Part shown: piece after piece, positions 1 through 6,382 of the stretch
How the letters are laid out: every line of letters begins with the position of its first letter
Position numbering within the stretch: position 1 is the stretch's first letter
Assembly (NCBI GenBank): GCA_031552425.1
Contig: JAVBMM010000115.1
Coordinates: 1 to 16,070, forward strand
Direction of reading: 5' to 3'
DNA length: 16,070 bases
Source: JAISFI01 sp031552425
GTDB taxonomy: Bacteria > Bacteroidota > Bacteroidia > Bacteroidales > Azobacteroidaceae
The notes under the pieces: model-generated
The model's input: only the letters and a program-made list of their open reading frames with translations
Told to the model about the DNA's origin: nothing
Databases searched by the model: none
Program-made: the position numbers and the translations under genes

Positions 1-713
1 CCAGACCCATTGATGATGGTAACTGTTTTGGGTTGTAATCCCATTAGCTTTTTGATAGCTGAAGAAGTATTTCCTTTGGCTTTTTCTTCCAATAATCTCC
101 CTAATAAAATAAAAGCAATGATAACACTGGCTGCTTCAAAATAAACATGTGGATGAATACCCTTTGACTGCCAGAAATCGGGAAATAAGATATTGGATAG
201 ACTAAAAAAATAGGCAATTCCCGTACTGAGTGCTACTAATGTATTCATATTGGCCGAATGATGTTTCAACTGTTTCCACGCATCAATAAAGAAATCTCTA
301 CCCAGCCAAAAAACAACAGGAGTTGACAGAATGCACATGATTTCGTTGGCATAAGGCATATCCATGAATATCATTCCTATAATGACTATAGGTACAGATA
401 AGATAATAGCCCAGATGGTACGAAATTTCAATTTTTTATATTTTGTAGCGTGAGCTTGTTCTATTTCATCCGAAATATCATCGTGAATGTCAATCAAGAG
501 ATCATACCCGGCTTTTTGTACAGCTTCCCGTAATAGTTCTGGAGATATTTGAAGAGAATCGTATTCAACAATAGCTGTCGCTGTAGCATAATTTACAGAT
601 GCTGTAATTACTCCTGCTTGTTTGTTGAGTGTTTTATCGACTCTTCCGGCACAAGCTGCACAACTCATGTCCAATACAGGAAAATTCTTTTTTACAATTT
701 TACTTTTAGACAT
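1..713 (-). CDS. copA: Copper-type P1B ATPase, N-terminal part (cut by window start)
   Basis: This is the first 237 codons of a heavy-metal-translocating P-type ATPase that exports Cu(I) or a similar ion across the inner membrane using ATP. Reading leftward from the ATG at 713, residues 1-75 form one heavy-metal-associated domain with the metal-binding motif MSCAACAGRV (Cys18 and Cys21). A cytoplasmic linker follows. Hydrophobic segments start near residue 110, and the HHSANMNTLVAL stretch is typical of copper ATPases. The end of the visible part (EEKAKGNTSSAIKKLMGLQP) matches the lead-in to the actuator domain. The CPC metal-channel motif, the DKTGT phosphorylation site and the ATP-binding domain lie outside the window. 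There is a single HMA domain rather than two. A small secreted protein gene lies upstream on the same strand, and the two may be co-transcribed. I saw no consensus promoter directly before this gene. Copper specificity is inferred from the family. Confidence 0.93.
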   Translation of the reverse strand, partial: MSKSKIVKKNFPVLDMSCAACAGRVDKTLNKQAGVITASVNYATATAIVEYDSLQISPELLREAVQKAGYDLLIDIHDDISDEIEQAHATKYKKLKFRTIWAIILSVPIVIIGMIFMDMPYANEIMCILSTPVVFWLGRDFFIDAWKQLKHHSANMNTLVALSTGIAYFFSLSNILFPDFWQSKGIHPHVYFEAASVIIAFILLGRLLEEKAKGNTSSAIKKLMGLQPKTVTIINGS

Positions 714-788
714 CACTATTACATTTGTTTTATAACGTAAAGACTAGGATAATAGTTTTTTCTAATTGCTATTCATACTGGATATGTA

Positions 789-800
789 GCTGAGTTCAGC
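789..800. repeat. Short inverted repeat upstream of copA
   Basis: GCTGA and TCAGC arms are separated by 2 bp, in the 136-bp gap between the small secreted protein gene and copA. It could be an operator half-site pair or a weak hairpin. The arms are only 5 bp, so chance is a real possibility. Confidence 0.25.
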
Positions 801-849
801 CGGAAATAAATATCAAATATTTTCTTTTAAAACTTATTTTGATTTGTAA

Positions 850-1041
850 TTAATGTGAATCAAATGATTGTAACATATTTTCCTCCGGATTTTTTCCCTT
901 GATATAAATTTTTCGTAGATTTTCCTGGTTTGTTTTGTAAATATAAAAATCTGAAGAGTGGCGTTTACTATCGGATAATTGTGTTTGTGCAAATAAGGTA
1001 GAGAATACAAACAATGAGATTAAAATGAAATGTGTTTTCAT
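850..1041 (-). CDS. Small secreted protein of unknown function
   Basis: I do not recognise this 63-residue protein. It begins MKTHFILISLFVFSTLFAQT: a basic start, a hydrophobic core and a small-residue stretch ending in FAQ, which is a convincing Sec signal peptide cut near residue 19-20. The mature part is only about 44 residues, polar and charged, with no cysteine and two histidines (RHSSD and the C-terminal SH). I chose the ATG at 1041 rather than the one at 1053 because the signal peptide starts there, and because a perfect TAAATTTG -7 box at 1069-1076 would place the transcript start about 20 nt before it. It lies just upstream of the copper ATPase on the same strand, which hints at a periplasmic role in metal stress. 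That link rests on position only. Confidence 0.6.
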   Translation of the reverse strand: MKTHFILISLFVFSTLFAQTQLSDSKRHSSDFYIYKTNQENLRKIYIKGKNPEENMLQSFDSH

Positions 1042-1068
1042 CACAAGTGGCATTAATATGGTAGTTCA

Positions 1069-1102
1069 CAAATTTATGTATAAATTTTGGTATAAAAAAC
1101 AA
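1069..1102 (-). promoter_or_regulatory. Promoter of the small secreted protein gene
   Basis: On the minus strand TAAATTTG (1076-1069) matches the Bacteroidota -7 consensus TAnnTTTG exactly. An ATTG about 23 bp upstream is a weak -33 candidate. It sits about 27 bp from the chosen start codon. Confidence 0.5.
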
Positions 1103-1130
1103 TCTACATACCAAGGGATATGCAGATTGT
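1094..1130 (-). terminator. Intrinsic terminator of the NAD(P)-binding oxidoreductase gene
   Basis: Read on the minus strand, arms 1130-1119 and 1110-1099 form a 12-bp stem with one internal mismatch and an 8-nt loop. Six T residues follow at 1099-1094. It begins 27 bp after the stop codon at 1157 and separates this gene from the small secreted protein gene. Confidence 0.8.
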
Positions 1131-1156
1131 CTAATTAGGGTTCATTTTTAGGAAAA

Positions 1157-1807
1157 TTAGTAACCGATTGTAAAACGTTCTTTGTGGTGCGCCGGAATGA
1201 TTAATTCATCAATCATTGCTTTGGCATAATCTTGTACGGATATTTTGCTTTCACTTTTATTATTTATAATTAAGTCATCTTTGCCAAGGCGGTAACGCCC
1301 TGTTCGTTCACCCTTTTCCAGTGAACCTGCCGGAGAGAAAAATATCCAGTCAATATCTTTTTCGTTCATCAGGGTATTTAAATAAAATTCACCGAGTGAT
1401 TTTACTCCACCCATTATTTCCTGCGGAATGGCACCGGAGTCAACAACACGCAATCCTGGAGCAACGAACAATGTTCCAGCGCCACCTACAATCAACAAAC
1501 GTTTTACGCCAGCATTTTTCACTCCTTCAAGAATAACTGAATATGTTTTCAATGTTTCCTCATAAATATTTGGATTCGTCCAGCCGGGATTGTATGCGCT
1601 GATAACAGTATCAACTCCTTTGGCAATATCAGTTACATTATTAGCAATCGAAACATCAACCTTTACAATCGTCAAGTTTGGGTGGGCGATTTTGATACTT
1701 TCCGGGTTGCGGACTACGGCTATAACTTGAATACCCCGGTTCAATGCTTCATTCAGGATAGCAGATCCTACAAATCCACTTGCTCCTATTAATACGATTT
1801 TGTTCAT
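1157..1807 (-). CDS. NAD(P)-binding oxidoreductase (SDR/NmrA-like, COG2910 type)
   Basis: This 216-residue protein is an atypical short-chain dehydrogenase made of a single Rossmann domain. The start MNKIVLIGASGFVGS contains the glycine-rich dinucleotide-binding motif G8-x-x-G11-x-x-G14. The AVVRNPES stretch about 20 residues later is where NADP phosphate is normally recognised, and VKVDVS and GVDTVISAY follow in the usual order. Relatives are annotated as NAD(P)H-binding or putative NADH-flavin reductase proteins (YwnB-like); their substrates are mostly unknown, so no specific reaction is claimed. The ATG at 1807 was chosen because the Rossmann fold starts there; an upstream start at 1858 would add 17 unlikely residues and run through the promoter. 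The promoter overlaps a 9-bp inverted repeat, so the gene is probably under a dedicated repressor. A clear terminator follows the stop codon, so it is transcribed alone. Confidence 0.88.
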   Translation of the reverse strand: MNKIVLIGASGFVGSAILNEALNRGIQVIAVVRNPESIKIAHPNLTIVKVDVSIANNVTDIAKGVDTVISAYNPGWTNPNIYEETLKTYSVILEGVKNAGVKRLLIVGGAGTLFVAPGLRVVDSGAIPQEIMGGVKSLGEFYLNTLMNEKDIDWIFFSPAGSLEKGERTGRYRLGKDDLIINNKSESKISVQDYAKAMIDELIIPAHHKERFTIGY

Positions 1808-1827
1808 TGTTGTACTATTAAAATGGT

Positions 1828-1858
1828 TTGTACTTTGATTTACGATACAAAAGTACAA
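1828..1858. promoter_or_regulatory. Operator-like inverted repeat over the oxidoreductase promoter
   Basis: TTGTACTTT (1828-1836) and AAAGTACAA (1850-1858) are perfect 9-bp inverted arms with 13 bp between them. The right arm, read on the minus strand, overlaps a perfect -7 box TACTTTTG (1855-1848), which would start transcription about 34 nt before the ATG at 1807. A third TTGTAC half-site lies at 1810-1815. This layout fits a dimeric repressor blocking the promoter. I could not find a good -33 element. Confidence 0.6.
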
Positions 1859-1906
1859 CTCTTTCTAGCTAGAGAACGGATAGAAAAAGGGATAAAACTG
1901 ATAGAT

Positions 1907-2749
1907 TTAGGACATCCGTTGCCTTTTGAATTCAGCAGGACTCAATCCGGATTGTTCGCGAAAAAATTTACTAAAATTAGTAGGTTCCTCAAAACCCAAG
2001 GAAAAAGTGATTTCTTTTATACTATGGTTGCTGTAAACTAATAATCGCTTTGCTTCCAGTAAAATACGGTCATCAATAAATTGTTTAGGTGTTTTCCCAA
2101 CAGCGATTTGTAAGGCTTTAGAAAGTGGCTTGGCTGTTATGTTCATTTGTTCCAGATAATCATTGACCTTATGCAAAGATTTATAATGTTGCTCTACCAA
2201 TTCTGCAAATTGTAGGGCAATTTTGTGTTTTAGATTTTTTATCTGAATGATATTTTTGCTGAATTGACGTTCCCCTTGAATGAGAAATGCATTTAAATAA
2301 TTATGGATAAGGTTGGATTGGAAAATGTCATATTGTTGATGAAATTCTTTTTTCATCATTGCCCAAAGGTTTTTCAATTCTTGATTTATAACAATAGGTG
2401 TATTGTTTGCAAAGGGGTTGAATAAGTGTAATTGTTTCATTAGGAAGATATCGTTATCACAACGATTGAAAAAGATATCGGTAAAGAGAATAATTTGTCC
2501 ACAATATGAAGAAGAAGTGTCGAAGCTGACGACTTGATTTTTAGCAATGAATATTAGTTGTCCGGCAACTATTTTAATGGGGTTGAAATCTATGATTTGT
2601 ATCGATTCACCTGATTCAATCCAGATAATTTGATAAAAATCGGTACGATGTGGTACGCCACTAATCCGCCTTTTTGTTTGGGTAATTGCAGACAGATCTT
2701 TTATCTCAAATTCAAAAGAAGTAGATGCGTTGAACGAATAATATTTCAT
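1907..2749 (-). CDS. AraC-family transcriptional regulator
   Basis: This 280-residue protein fits the AraC/XylS layout. Residues 1 to about 160 are a cupin-like sensing domain, with IIWIESGESIQI and GQLIFIAKNQV typical of the beta-barrel. Roughly residues 180-280 are the double helix-turn-helix DNA-binding domain; the second HTH is recognisable as SIKEITFSLGFEEPTNFSKF followed by FREQSGLSPAEFKRQ. The ATG at 2749 was preferred over one at 2830 because a textbook promoter lies at 2769-2798 and the upstream extension would overlap the CGGC gene. Nearest neighbours on the same strand are the CGGC gene upstream and the oxidoreductase downstream. The effector and targets cannot be read from sequence; the adjacent oxidoreductase is one candidate target. 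Confidence 0.92.
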   Translation of the reverse strand: MKYYSFNASTSFEFEIKDLSAITQTKRRISGVPHRTDFYQIIWIESGESIQIIDFNPIKIVAGQLIFIAKNQVVSFDTSSSYCGQIILFTDIFFNRCDNDIFLMKQLHLFNPFANNTPIVINQELKNLWAMMKKEFHQQYDIFQSNLIHNYLNAFLIQGERQFSKNIIQIKNLKHKIALQFAELVEQHYKSLHKVNDYLEQMNITAKPLSKALQIAVGKTPKQFIDDRILLEAKRLLVYSNHSIKEITFSLGFEEPTNFSKFFREQSGLSPAEFKRQRMS

Positions 2750-2768
2750 TGTATTGATTTTGCTTTTA

Positions 2769-2798
2769 CAAAGATAAAACTCAGTGGCTGTAATCAAA
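2769..2798 (-). promoter_or_regulatory. Promoter of the AraC-family regulator gene
   Basis: On the minus strand TTTG (2798-2795), 18 bp, then TATCTTTG (2776-2769) match both parts of the Bacteroidota consensus. The -33 box lies inside the end of the CGGC coding region. The predicted transcript start is about 15 nt before the ATG at 2749. Confidence 0.7.
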
Positions 2799-3113
2799 TA
2801 TTTGTATTTCTGTCCCGATTTTTCTTTCAATCGCTTTTTTTATCTGTTCAGCGTGAGGACATGAAAACCCAATAGGTGTTCCTTTTATCATGCAAGATGC
2901 CAATGCAATAGATTCAGCACCCCTGTCAACCATTAGTTTTGCACGACTCACGGCTCGTTTACCGGGACAACCTCCACAAGAAACAAATCCAATGACTTCA
3001 ACAGATTTTATTTCTTGAAACACTCCTTTGCCTTCCGATGCTACCTTTAGACAAGTGCTGCCAGGACATAAATCTTCTGTTTGTTGGCAACGAATAATTC
3101 CCACTTTTTTCAT
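2781..3113 (-). CDS. CGGC domain-containing cysteine-rich protein
   Basis: This is a 110-residue cytoplasmic protein of the CGGC family, a probable metal-binding domain. The name-giving motif is clear in VSCGGCPGKRAV (Cys46, Cys49). Further cysteines lie at 9, 16, 21, 74 and 85, the last in SCPHAEQIK. The start MKKVGIIRCQQTEDLCPGST is typical of the family, which is why the ATG at 3113 was chosen; a longer frame to 3191 would add 26 unrelated residues. The conserved cysteines suggest binding of a metal or Fe-S cluster, but the exact function of the family is not established. It is a separate transcription unit with its own -7 box at 3147-3154, and its 3' end overlaps the promoter of the AraC-family gene. 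Confidence 0.88.
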   Translation of the reverse strand: MKKVGIIRCQQTEDLCPGSTCLKVASEGKGVFQEIKSVEVIGFVSCGGCPGKRAVSRAKLMVDRGAESIALASCMIKGTPIGFSCPHAEQIKKAIERKIGTEIQIFDYSH

Positions 3114-3146
3114 GATTACAATCGATAGAAATATTATTATTCTGTG

Positions 3147-3178
3147 CAAATTTAAGAAGTCATAATTATTTATACAAC
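3147..3178 (-). promoter_or_regulatory. Promoter of the CGGC gene
   Basis: On the minus strand TAAATTTG (3154-3147) is a perfect -7 box. GTTG about 20 bp upstream is a near-match -33 box. The transcript would start about 27 nt before the ATG at 3113. Confidence 0.6.
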
Positions 3179-3253
3179 TGAAAATCGTCAATTTACTCTT
3201 TAGGACAAGTTTTTCTTTATATACTTATTTAACTTTATGTCTTTAATAAATTG

Positions 3254-3261
3254 TATTTTTG
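3254..3261 (+). promoter_or_regulatory. Possible -7 box for the MmcQ-DUF5131 operon
   Basis: TATTTTTG matches TAnnTTTG and would give a leader of roughly 70 nt before the ATG at 3337. No TTTG stands at the right distance upstream and the region is very AT-rich, so this is a weak call. The divergent gap 3114-3336 shows nothing else besides the CGGC promoter. Confidence 0.35.
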
Positions 3262-3336
3262 TATTTAAACTAAATAATTTGCTGGTGAATTTACCCATAT
3301 AAATTGTAAATTTAACTATGCTGAAAAAGAAAAATC

Positions 3337-3693
3337 ATGAATATAGAGGAATTACGGGAATATTGCTTATCACTGAAAAATGCTACAGAAGATATGCCGT
3401 TTGAAGACGAATATCTTATGTTCAGGATATTTGGTAAATGGTTTGCTGTAATTCCGTTGAATGACCTGGAGTTAAAGGTATTTGTAAAATGTGACCCTGC
3501 CAAAGCCACTGACTTACGTGAACGTTATACCAGTGTGGAAGCAGCTTGGCATTTCAATAAAAAATACTGGAACAGCATTATTTTAAATCAGGATATGGAC
3601 GACGAAACTGTGAAATTTTGGATTTTGCATTCGGTGGAAGAAGTAGTTAAAAAGTTGCCGAAGAAAATACAATTGGAATATTTTGGAAAGTAA
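3337..3693 (+). CDS. MmcQ/YjbR family protein
   Basis: This 118-residue protein belongs to the MmcQ/YjbR family, small alpha/beta proteins with a CyaY-like fold often labelled DNA-binding. The family hallmarks are visible: MNIEELREYCLSLKNATEDM at the start (a helix leading into a conserved acidic patch), then PFEDEYLMFRIFGKWFAVI, then KCDPAKATDLRERYTSVEAA and a WNSIIL segment. Length and start are normal for the family. It is followed after 8 bp by the DUF5131 gene, so the two very likely share a transcript. The biochemical role of the family is not settled; DNA binding is suggested by structure only. Confidence 0.88.
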   Translation: MNIEELREYCLSLKNATEDMPFEDEYLMFRIFGKWFAVIPLNDLELKVFVKCDPAKATDLRERYTSVEAAWHFNKKYWNSIILNQDMDDETVKFWILHSVEEVVKKLPKKIQLEYFGK

Positions 3694-3701
3694 ATAATCT
3701 G

Positions 3702-4445
3702 ATGTACACTAACACTATTGTCCCTAAATCGAAAATGTGGAACCTGTGGCATGGCTGCCATAAGTTAAGCGCAGGTTGCCAGCATTGCTATGTGTACCGT
3801 GGTGATGCCAAACGTGACATTGACAGTACGATTGTAGCGAAAACGAAAAGCTTCGATTTGCCTGTTCAGAAAAAACGGAATGGTGAATACAAGATTCCTT
3901 CAGGAATGTTAGTATATACTTGCTTTACTTCCGATTTCTTCGTGGAAGATGCCGATGCGTGGCGCGCCGAAGCATGGAAAATGATACGTTTGCGTAACGA
4001 TTTGAATTTTATGATGATCACCAAACGCATCGACCGTCTGCACGAATCGTTGCCTGCCGATTGGGGAGACGGCTATGAGAATGTGACGATTTGTTGTACT
4101 ATCGAAAACCAAGACCGTGCGGATTATCGCCTGCCAATTTATAAGGCCTCCCCAATAAAGCACAAAATTCTTATTTGCGAACCACTATTGGAACGGATTG
4201 ACTTGCACCCTTATGATATTGGTTCGTGGGTGGAACAGGTGGTCGTTGGCGGTGAATCGGGTTACAATGTTCGTCCCTGCAATTTCGATTGGGTAATGGA
4301 ATTGCATGATATATGCATAGAAAGTAATGTTTCGTTTTGGTTCAAACAAACAGGGGCAAAGTTTATAAAAGACGGACAGTTATACAATATCAAACGACAA
4401 TTCCAACATTCGCAGGCACGGAAAGCGGGGATAAATTTTGGATAA
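3702..4445 (+). CDS. DUF5131 (phage Gp37/Gp68-like) protein with cysteine cluster
   Basis: This 247-residue protein belongs to the DUF5131 family, once called phage Gp37/Gp68-like. The N-terminus has WNLWHGCHKLSAGCQHCYVY, a C-x6-C-x2-C cluster (Cys19, Cys26, Cys29) resembling the iron-sulfur motif of radical-SAM enzymes. It is followed by alternating strands and helices of a TIM-barrel type: GMLVYTCFTSDFF, LNFMMITKRIDRL, NVTICCTIENQ, HKILICEPLLERIDL and QVVVGGESG. The last, VVVGGESG, is a family signature. The substrate is unknown, and radical-SAM chemistry is an inference from the cysteines and fold. It overlaps nothing: 8 bp separate it from the MmcQ gene, and only 4 bp separate its stop from the stop of the convergent alkD-like gene. 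The family is found in phages and chromosomes, but no phage genes are nearby. Confidence 0.88.
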   Translation: MYTNTIVPKSKMWNLWHGCHKLSAGCQHCYVYRGDAKRDIDSTIVAKTKSFDLPVQKKRNGEYKIPSGMLVYTCFTSDFFVEDADAWRAEAWKMIRLRNDLNFMMITKRIDRLHESLPADWGDGYENVTICCTIENQDRADYRLPIYKASPIKHKILICEPLLERIDLHPYDIGSWVEQVVVGGESGYNVRPCNFDWVMELHDICIESNVSFWFKQTGAKFIKDGQLYNIKRQFQHSQARKAGINFG

Positions 4446-4449
4446 AGCT

Positions 4450-5190
4450 TTATTTCTTCATCGCTTTAACTTTCATTTCCTGTGGCATTTTTTCAACGGC
4501 ATACCGTAACGCCGTTCGTGGCATGGTGGCTTTGTGTTTCATTACAAAGTTGAATACTTCTTCCTGATGTGCTTCACTGGCGGCTTTGAGCATCCAACCG
4601 TAGCCTTTCTGCACTAAATCATCTTTATCATGAAGTACTGTGGTTGCAATTTCAAAAATATTATTTAGAAATAATCCTTTACGGGCAGGAATAATGAGGG
4701 TAACAGCAGCAGCGCGGCGTACCCAACGGTTACTGGATGTTGCCCATTTTTTCAAATAGGAAATATATCCCGGATACATTTCGACAAATTCGCCGATAGT
4801 GTGATTGCACAATGTATCGCACGAAGCCCAGTTATCTACATAGTTTTGCACCCATCGCTCAAAAGTTTCAAAATCGCTTTCTTCATATTGCTTGTGTAAG
4901 GCGTAAGACCACTCGCAGGCAACAAACGATTCTTCCATATATCCCGATTCCCACAGTTCTTCACAAAAAGCCAGTATTTTCGCTTTGGGTTGGTCTTTAA
5001 TTTCCTTGAAAAACTCTTTCCCTATTTTATTGACAACGGGAACTTTTACACCATAAGCCTTAATTTCTTCTTTGAAAAAATTTTGCGCAGTGCTCTGTGT
5101 TTTTTCATCTACACTATTTTTAAGTTCCTGGCGTACTTGTTCGAGGATTGTTTTCATATTTTTGATCTGTAAAACACAATTCTGTATCAT
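4450..5190 (-). CDS. AlkD-like DNA alkylation repair protein
   Basis: This is a 246-residue AlkD-family protein, an all-helical HEAT-repeat DNA glycosylase that removes positively charged alkylated bases such as 3-methyladenine and 7-methylguanine. Helical repeats cover the whole protein. The key region is WVQNYVDNWASCDTLCNHTI, where Trp121 and Asp125 fit the conserved active-site Trp/Asp of AlkD, followed by NRWVRRAAAVTLI. The ATG at 5190 overlaps the stop of ada as ATGA, which supports translational coupling. However, family members usually begin at a residue like Met12 (MKTILEQVRQEL, ATG at 5157), so the true start may be there. Pairing with ada gives a two-gene alkylation-repair operon driven by the ada promoter. 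It is convergent with the DUF5131 gene. Confidence 0.9.
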   Translation of the reverse strand: MIQNCVLQIKNMKTILEQVRQELKNSVDEKTQSTAQNFFKEEIKAYGVKVPVVNKIGKEFFKEIKDQPKAKILAFCEELWESGYMEESFVACEWSYALHKQYEESDFETFERWVQNYVDNWASCDTLCNHTIGEFVEMYPGYISYLKKWATSSNRWVRRAAAVTLIIPARKGLFLNNIFEIATTVLHDKDDLVQKGYGWMLKAASEAHQEEVFNFVMKHKATMPRTALRYAVEKMPQEMKVKAMKK

Positions 5191-6236
5191 GAGTTCATTT
5201 TAAGATTCTCTAATTCAAGTTCTAATAGTTTTTTCTTTCGCCAAATACCACCGCCATAACCGGTAAGTGTACCGTCTGCTCCAATGACTCTATGACAAGG
5301 TAGAATAATGGAAATCTTATTTTTCCCGTTAGCATTGGCAACTGCTCTTACGGCTGATGGCTTTCCCAGCCGTTCGGCCTGCTTTGCGTAAGTCGTAGTA
5401 GAACCATATGGTATTTGTAGTAATCCGCTCCACACTTGCTTTTGAAACTCAGTACCTACTAAATCCAGTGGGATGTCAAACTCCTGAAGTTCTCCTTTAA
5501 AATATTGGTCTAATTGTTTTCGAAGTATACCGAAGTAAACATTTTCTCCCTGTACAAGTGGGGCTTTCAGCGAGGTAGTCAGTTGTTTTAATTCCTGTTC
5601 CAACAGTTTATAATCGGCAAACTCAAACATACATATTCCCTTATCGGTTGCACCGGCTATCATGGTTCCCAAATCCGTTTCAATGCGGGTTATGTTGACA
5701 ATCCGTTTGTTTTTACTAAGAATAGGAGATGTTCCGATAATATTTTTGAACATACTATTGAATCCACTCAAGGAATCGTATCCTGAATCATAGGCAATAT
5801 TTGTTATGTTTTGTCCAGACTGGACCCGTTGAAAGGCATTGTTTATATGGTACATTCGTTGGTAAGCATGAAATGTTAGCTTATAGTTTTTCAAAAACCA
5901 ACGGCGAACCTGATTTGGTTCCAATTCCAGATTTTGAAGATCGATATCCTTTAATTTTATAGTGGGATTATCATCCATATATTTTAATAACCGGCTGATA
6001 TTTGAAGGTGGATTTCCTAATTTTTCTAACGGTTTGCATACTTTGCATGGTCTATAACCGTTAAGCATGGCTTTTTTTGCAGAAGGAAAAAACTCTACAT
6101 TTTCCAATTTGGGCTTAGCTGGACAGGTCGGGCGACAGAATATGCCAGTCGTTTTTACTCCTACTATGAAAACGCCTTCAAAAGAAGGGTCTCTGTTAAT
6201 AAACGCCCTGTAAAATATTTCTCTTTCCGATTCCAT
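5187..6236 (-). CDS. ada: Ada: bifunctional transcriptional activator / O6-alkylguanine-DNA methyltransferase
   Basis: At 349 residues this is a full-length Ada protein. Residues 1-75 are the zinc-binding domain that takes a methyl group from phosphotriesters: TTGIFCRPTCPAKP and GYRPCKVCKP give the four zinc cysteines 34, 38, 64 and 67, where Cys34 is the expected methyl acceptor. Residues about 85-175 are the AraC-type DNA-binding domain (NITNIAYDSGYDSLSGFNSM, then FKNIIGTSP). The C-terminal part is the O6-methylguanine methyltransferase with the active-site motif ILPCHRVIG (Cys314). In this family self-methylation turns the protein into an activator of its own operon. The next gene, alkD-like, overlaps by 4 bp, which fits a small adaptive-response operon. 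The promoter carries a perfect -7 box and a 10-bp palindrome. All expected catalytic residues are present. Confidence 0.96.
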   Translation of the reverse strand: MESEREIFYRAFINRDPSFEGVFIVGVKTTGIFCRPTCPAKPKLENVEFFPSAKKAMLNGYRPCKVCKPLEKLGNPPSNISRLLKYMDDNPTIKLKDIDLQNLELEPNQVRRWFLKNYKLTFHAYQRMYHINNAFQRVQSGQNITNIAYDSGYDSLSGFNSMFKNIIGTSPILSKNKRIVNITRIETDLGTMIAGATDKGICMFEFADYKLLEQELKQLTTSLKAPLVQGENVYFGILRKQLDQYFKGELQEFDIPLDLVGTEFQKQVWSGLLQIPYGSTTTYAKQAERLGKPSAVRAVANANGKNKISIILPCHRVIGADGTLTGYGGGIWRKKKLLELELENLKMNS

Positions 6237-6264
6237 GCAACGTTGTAGATTTTTTATTTTACTG

Positions 6265-6296
6265 CAAAGGTATAACTCTATCGTTTTGCATGCAAC
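6265..6296 (-). promoter_or_regulatory. Promoter of the ada-alkD operon
   Basis: On the minus strand TACCTTTG (6272-6265) is a perfect -7 box. GTTG (6296-6293), 20 bp upstream, is a near-match -33 box. The palindrome TTGCATGCAA (6286-6295) overlaps the -33 box, a position where a regulator could act. The rest of the gap to the mdtD-like gene (6297-6382) shows no clear terminator. Confidence 0.65.
6284..6295. repeat. TTTTGCATGCAA palindromic site, copy 1 (ada promoter)
   Basis: The 10-bp perfect palindrome TTGCATGCAA with two extra T residues, identical over 12 bases to the site at 13527-13538 in the RND efflux promoter. Here it overlaps the -33 region of ada. Confidence 0.5.
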
Positions 6297-6382
6297 CGAA
6301 AAATTGACAAGTTCGTTTATTTATGCAATTTTTTGTATTTGGATTGAAAAGATAATAGGAGATTTTAGGGATTGGCGGTCAA

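Noticed and set aside
4442..4453. 12-bp palindrome ATAAAGCTTTAT at the convergent stops as a bidirectional terminator
   Set aside because: It has no loop and no T tract and is made partly of the two TAA stop codons, so I do not call it a terminator.
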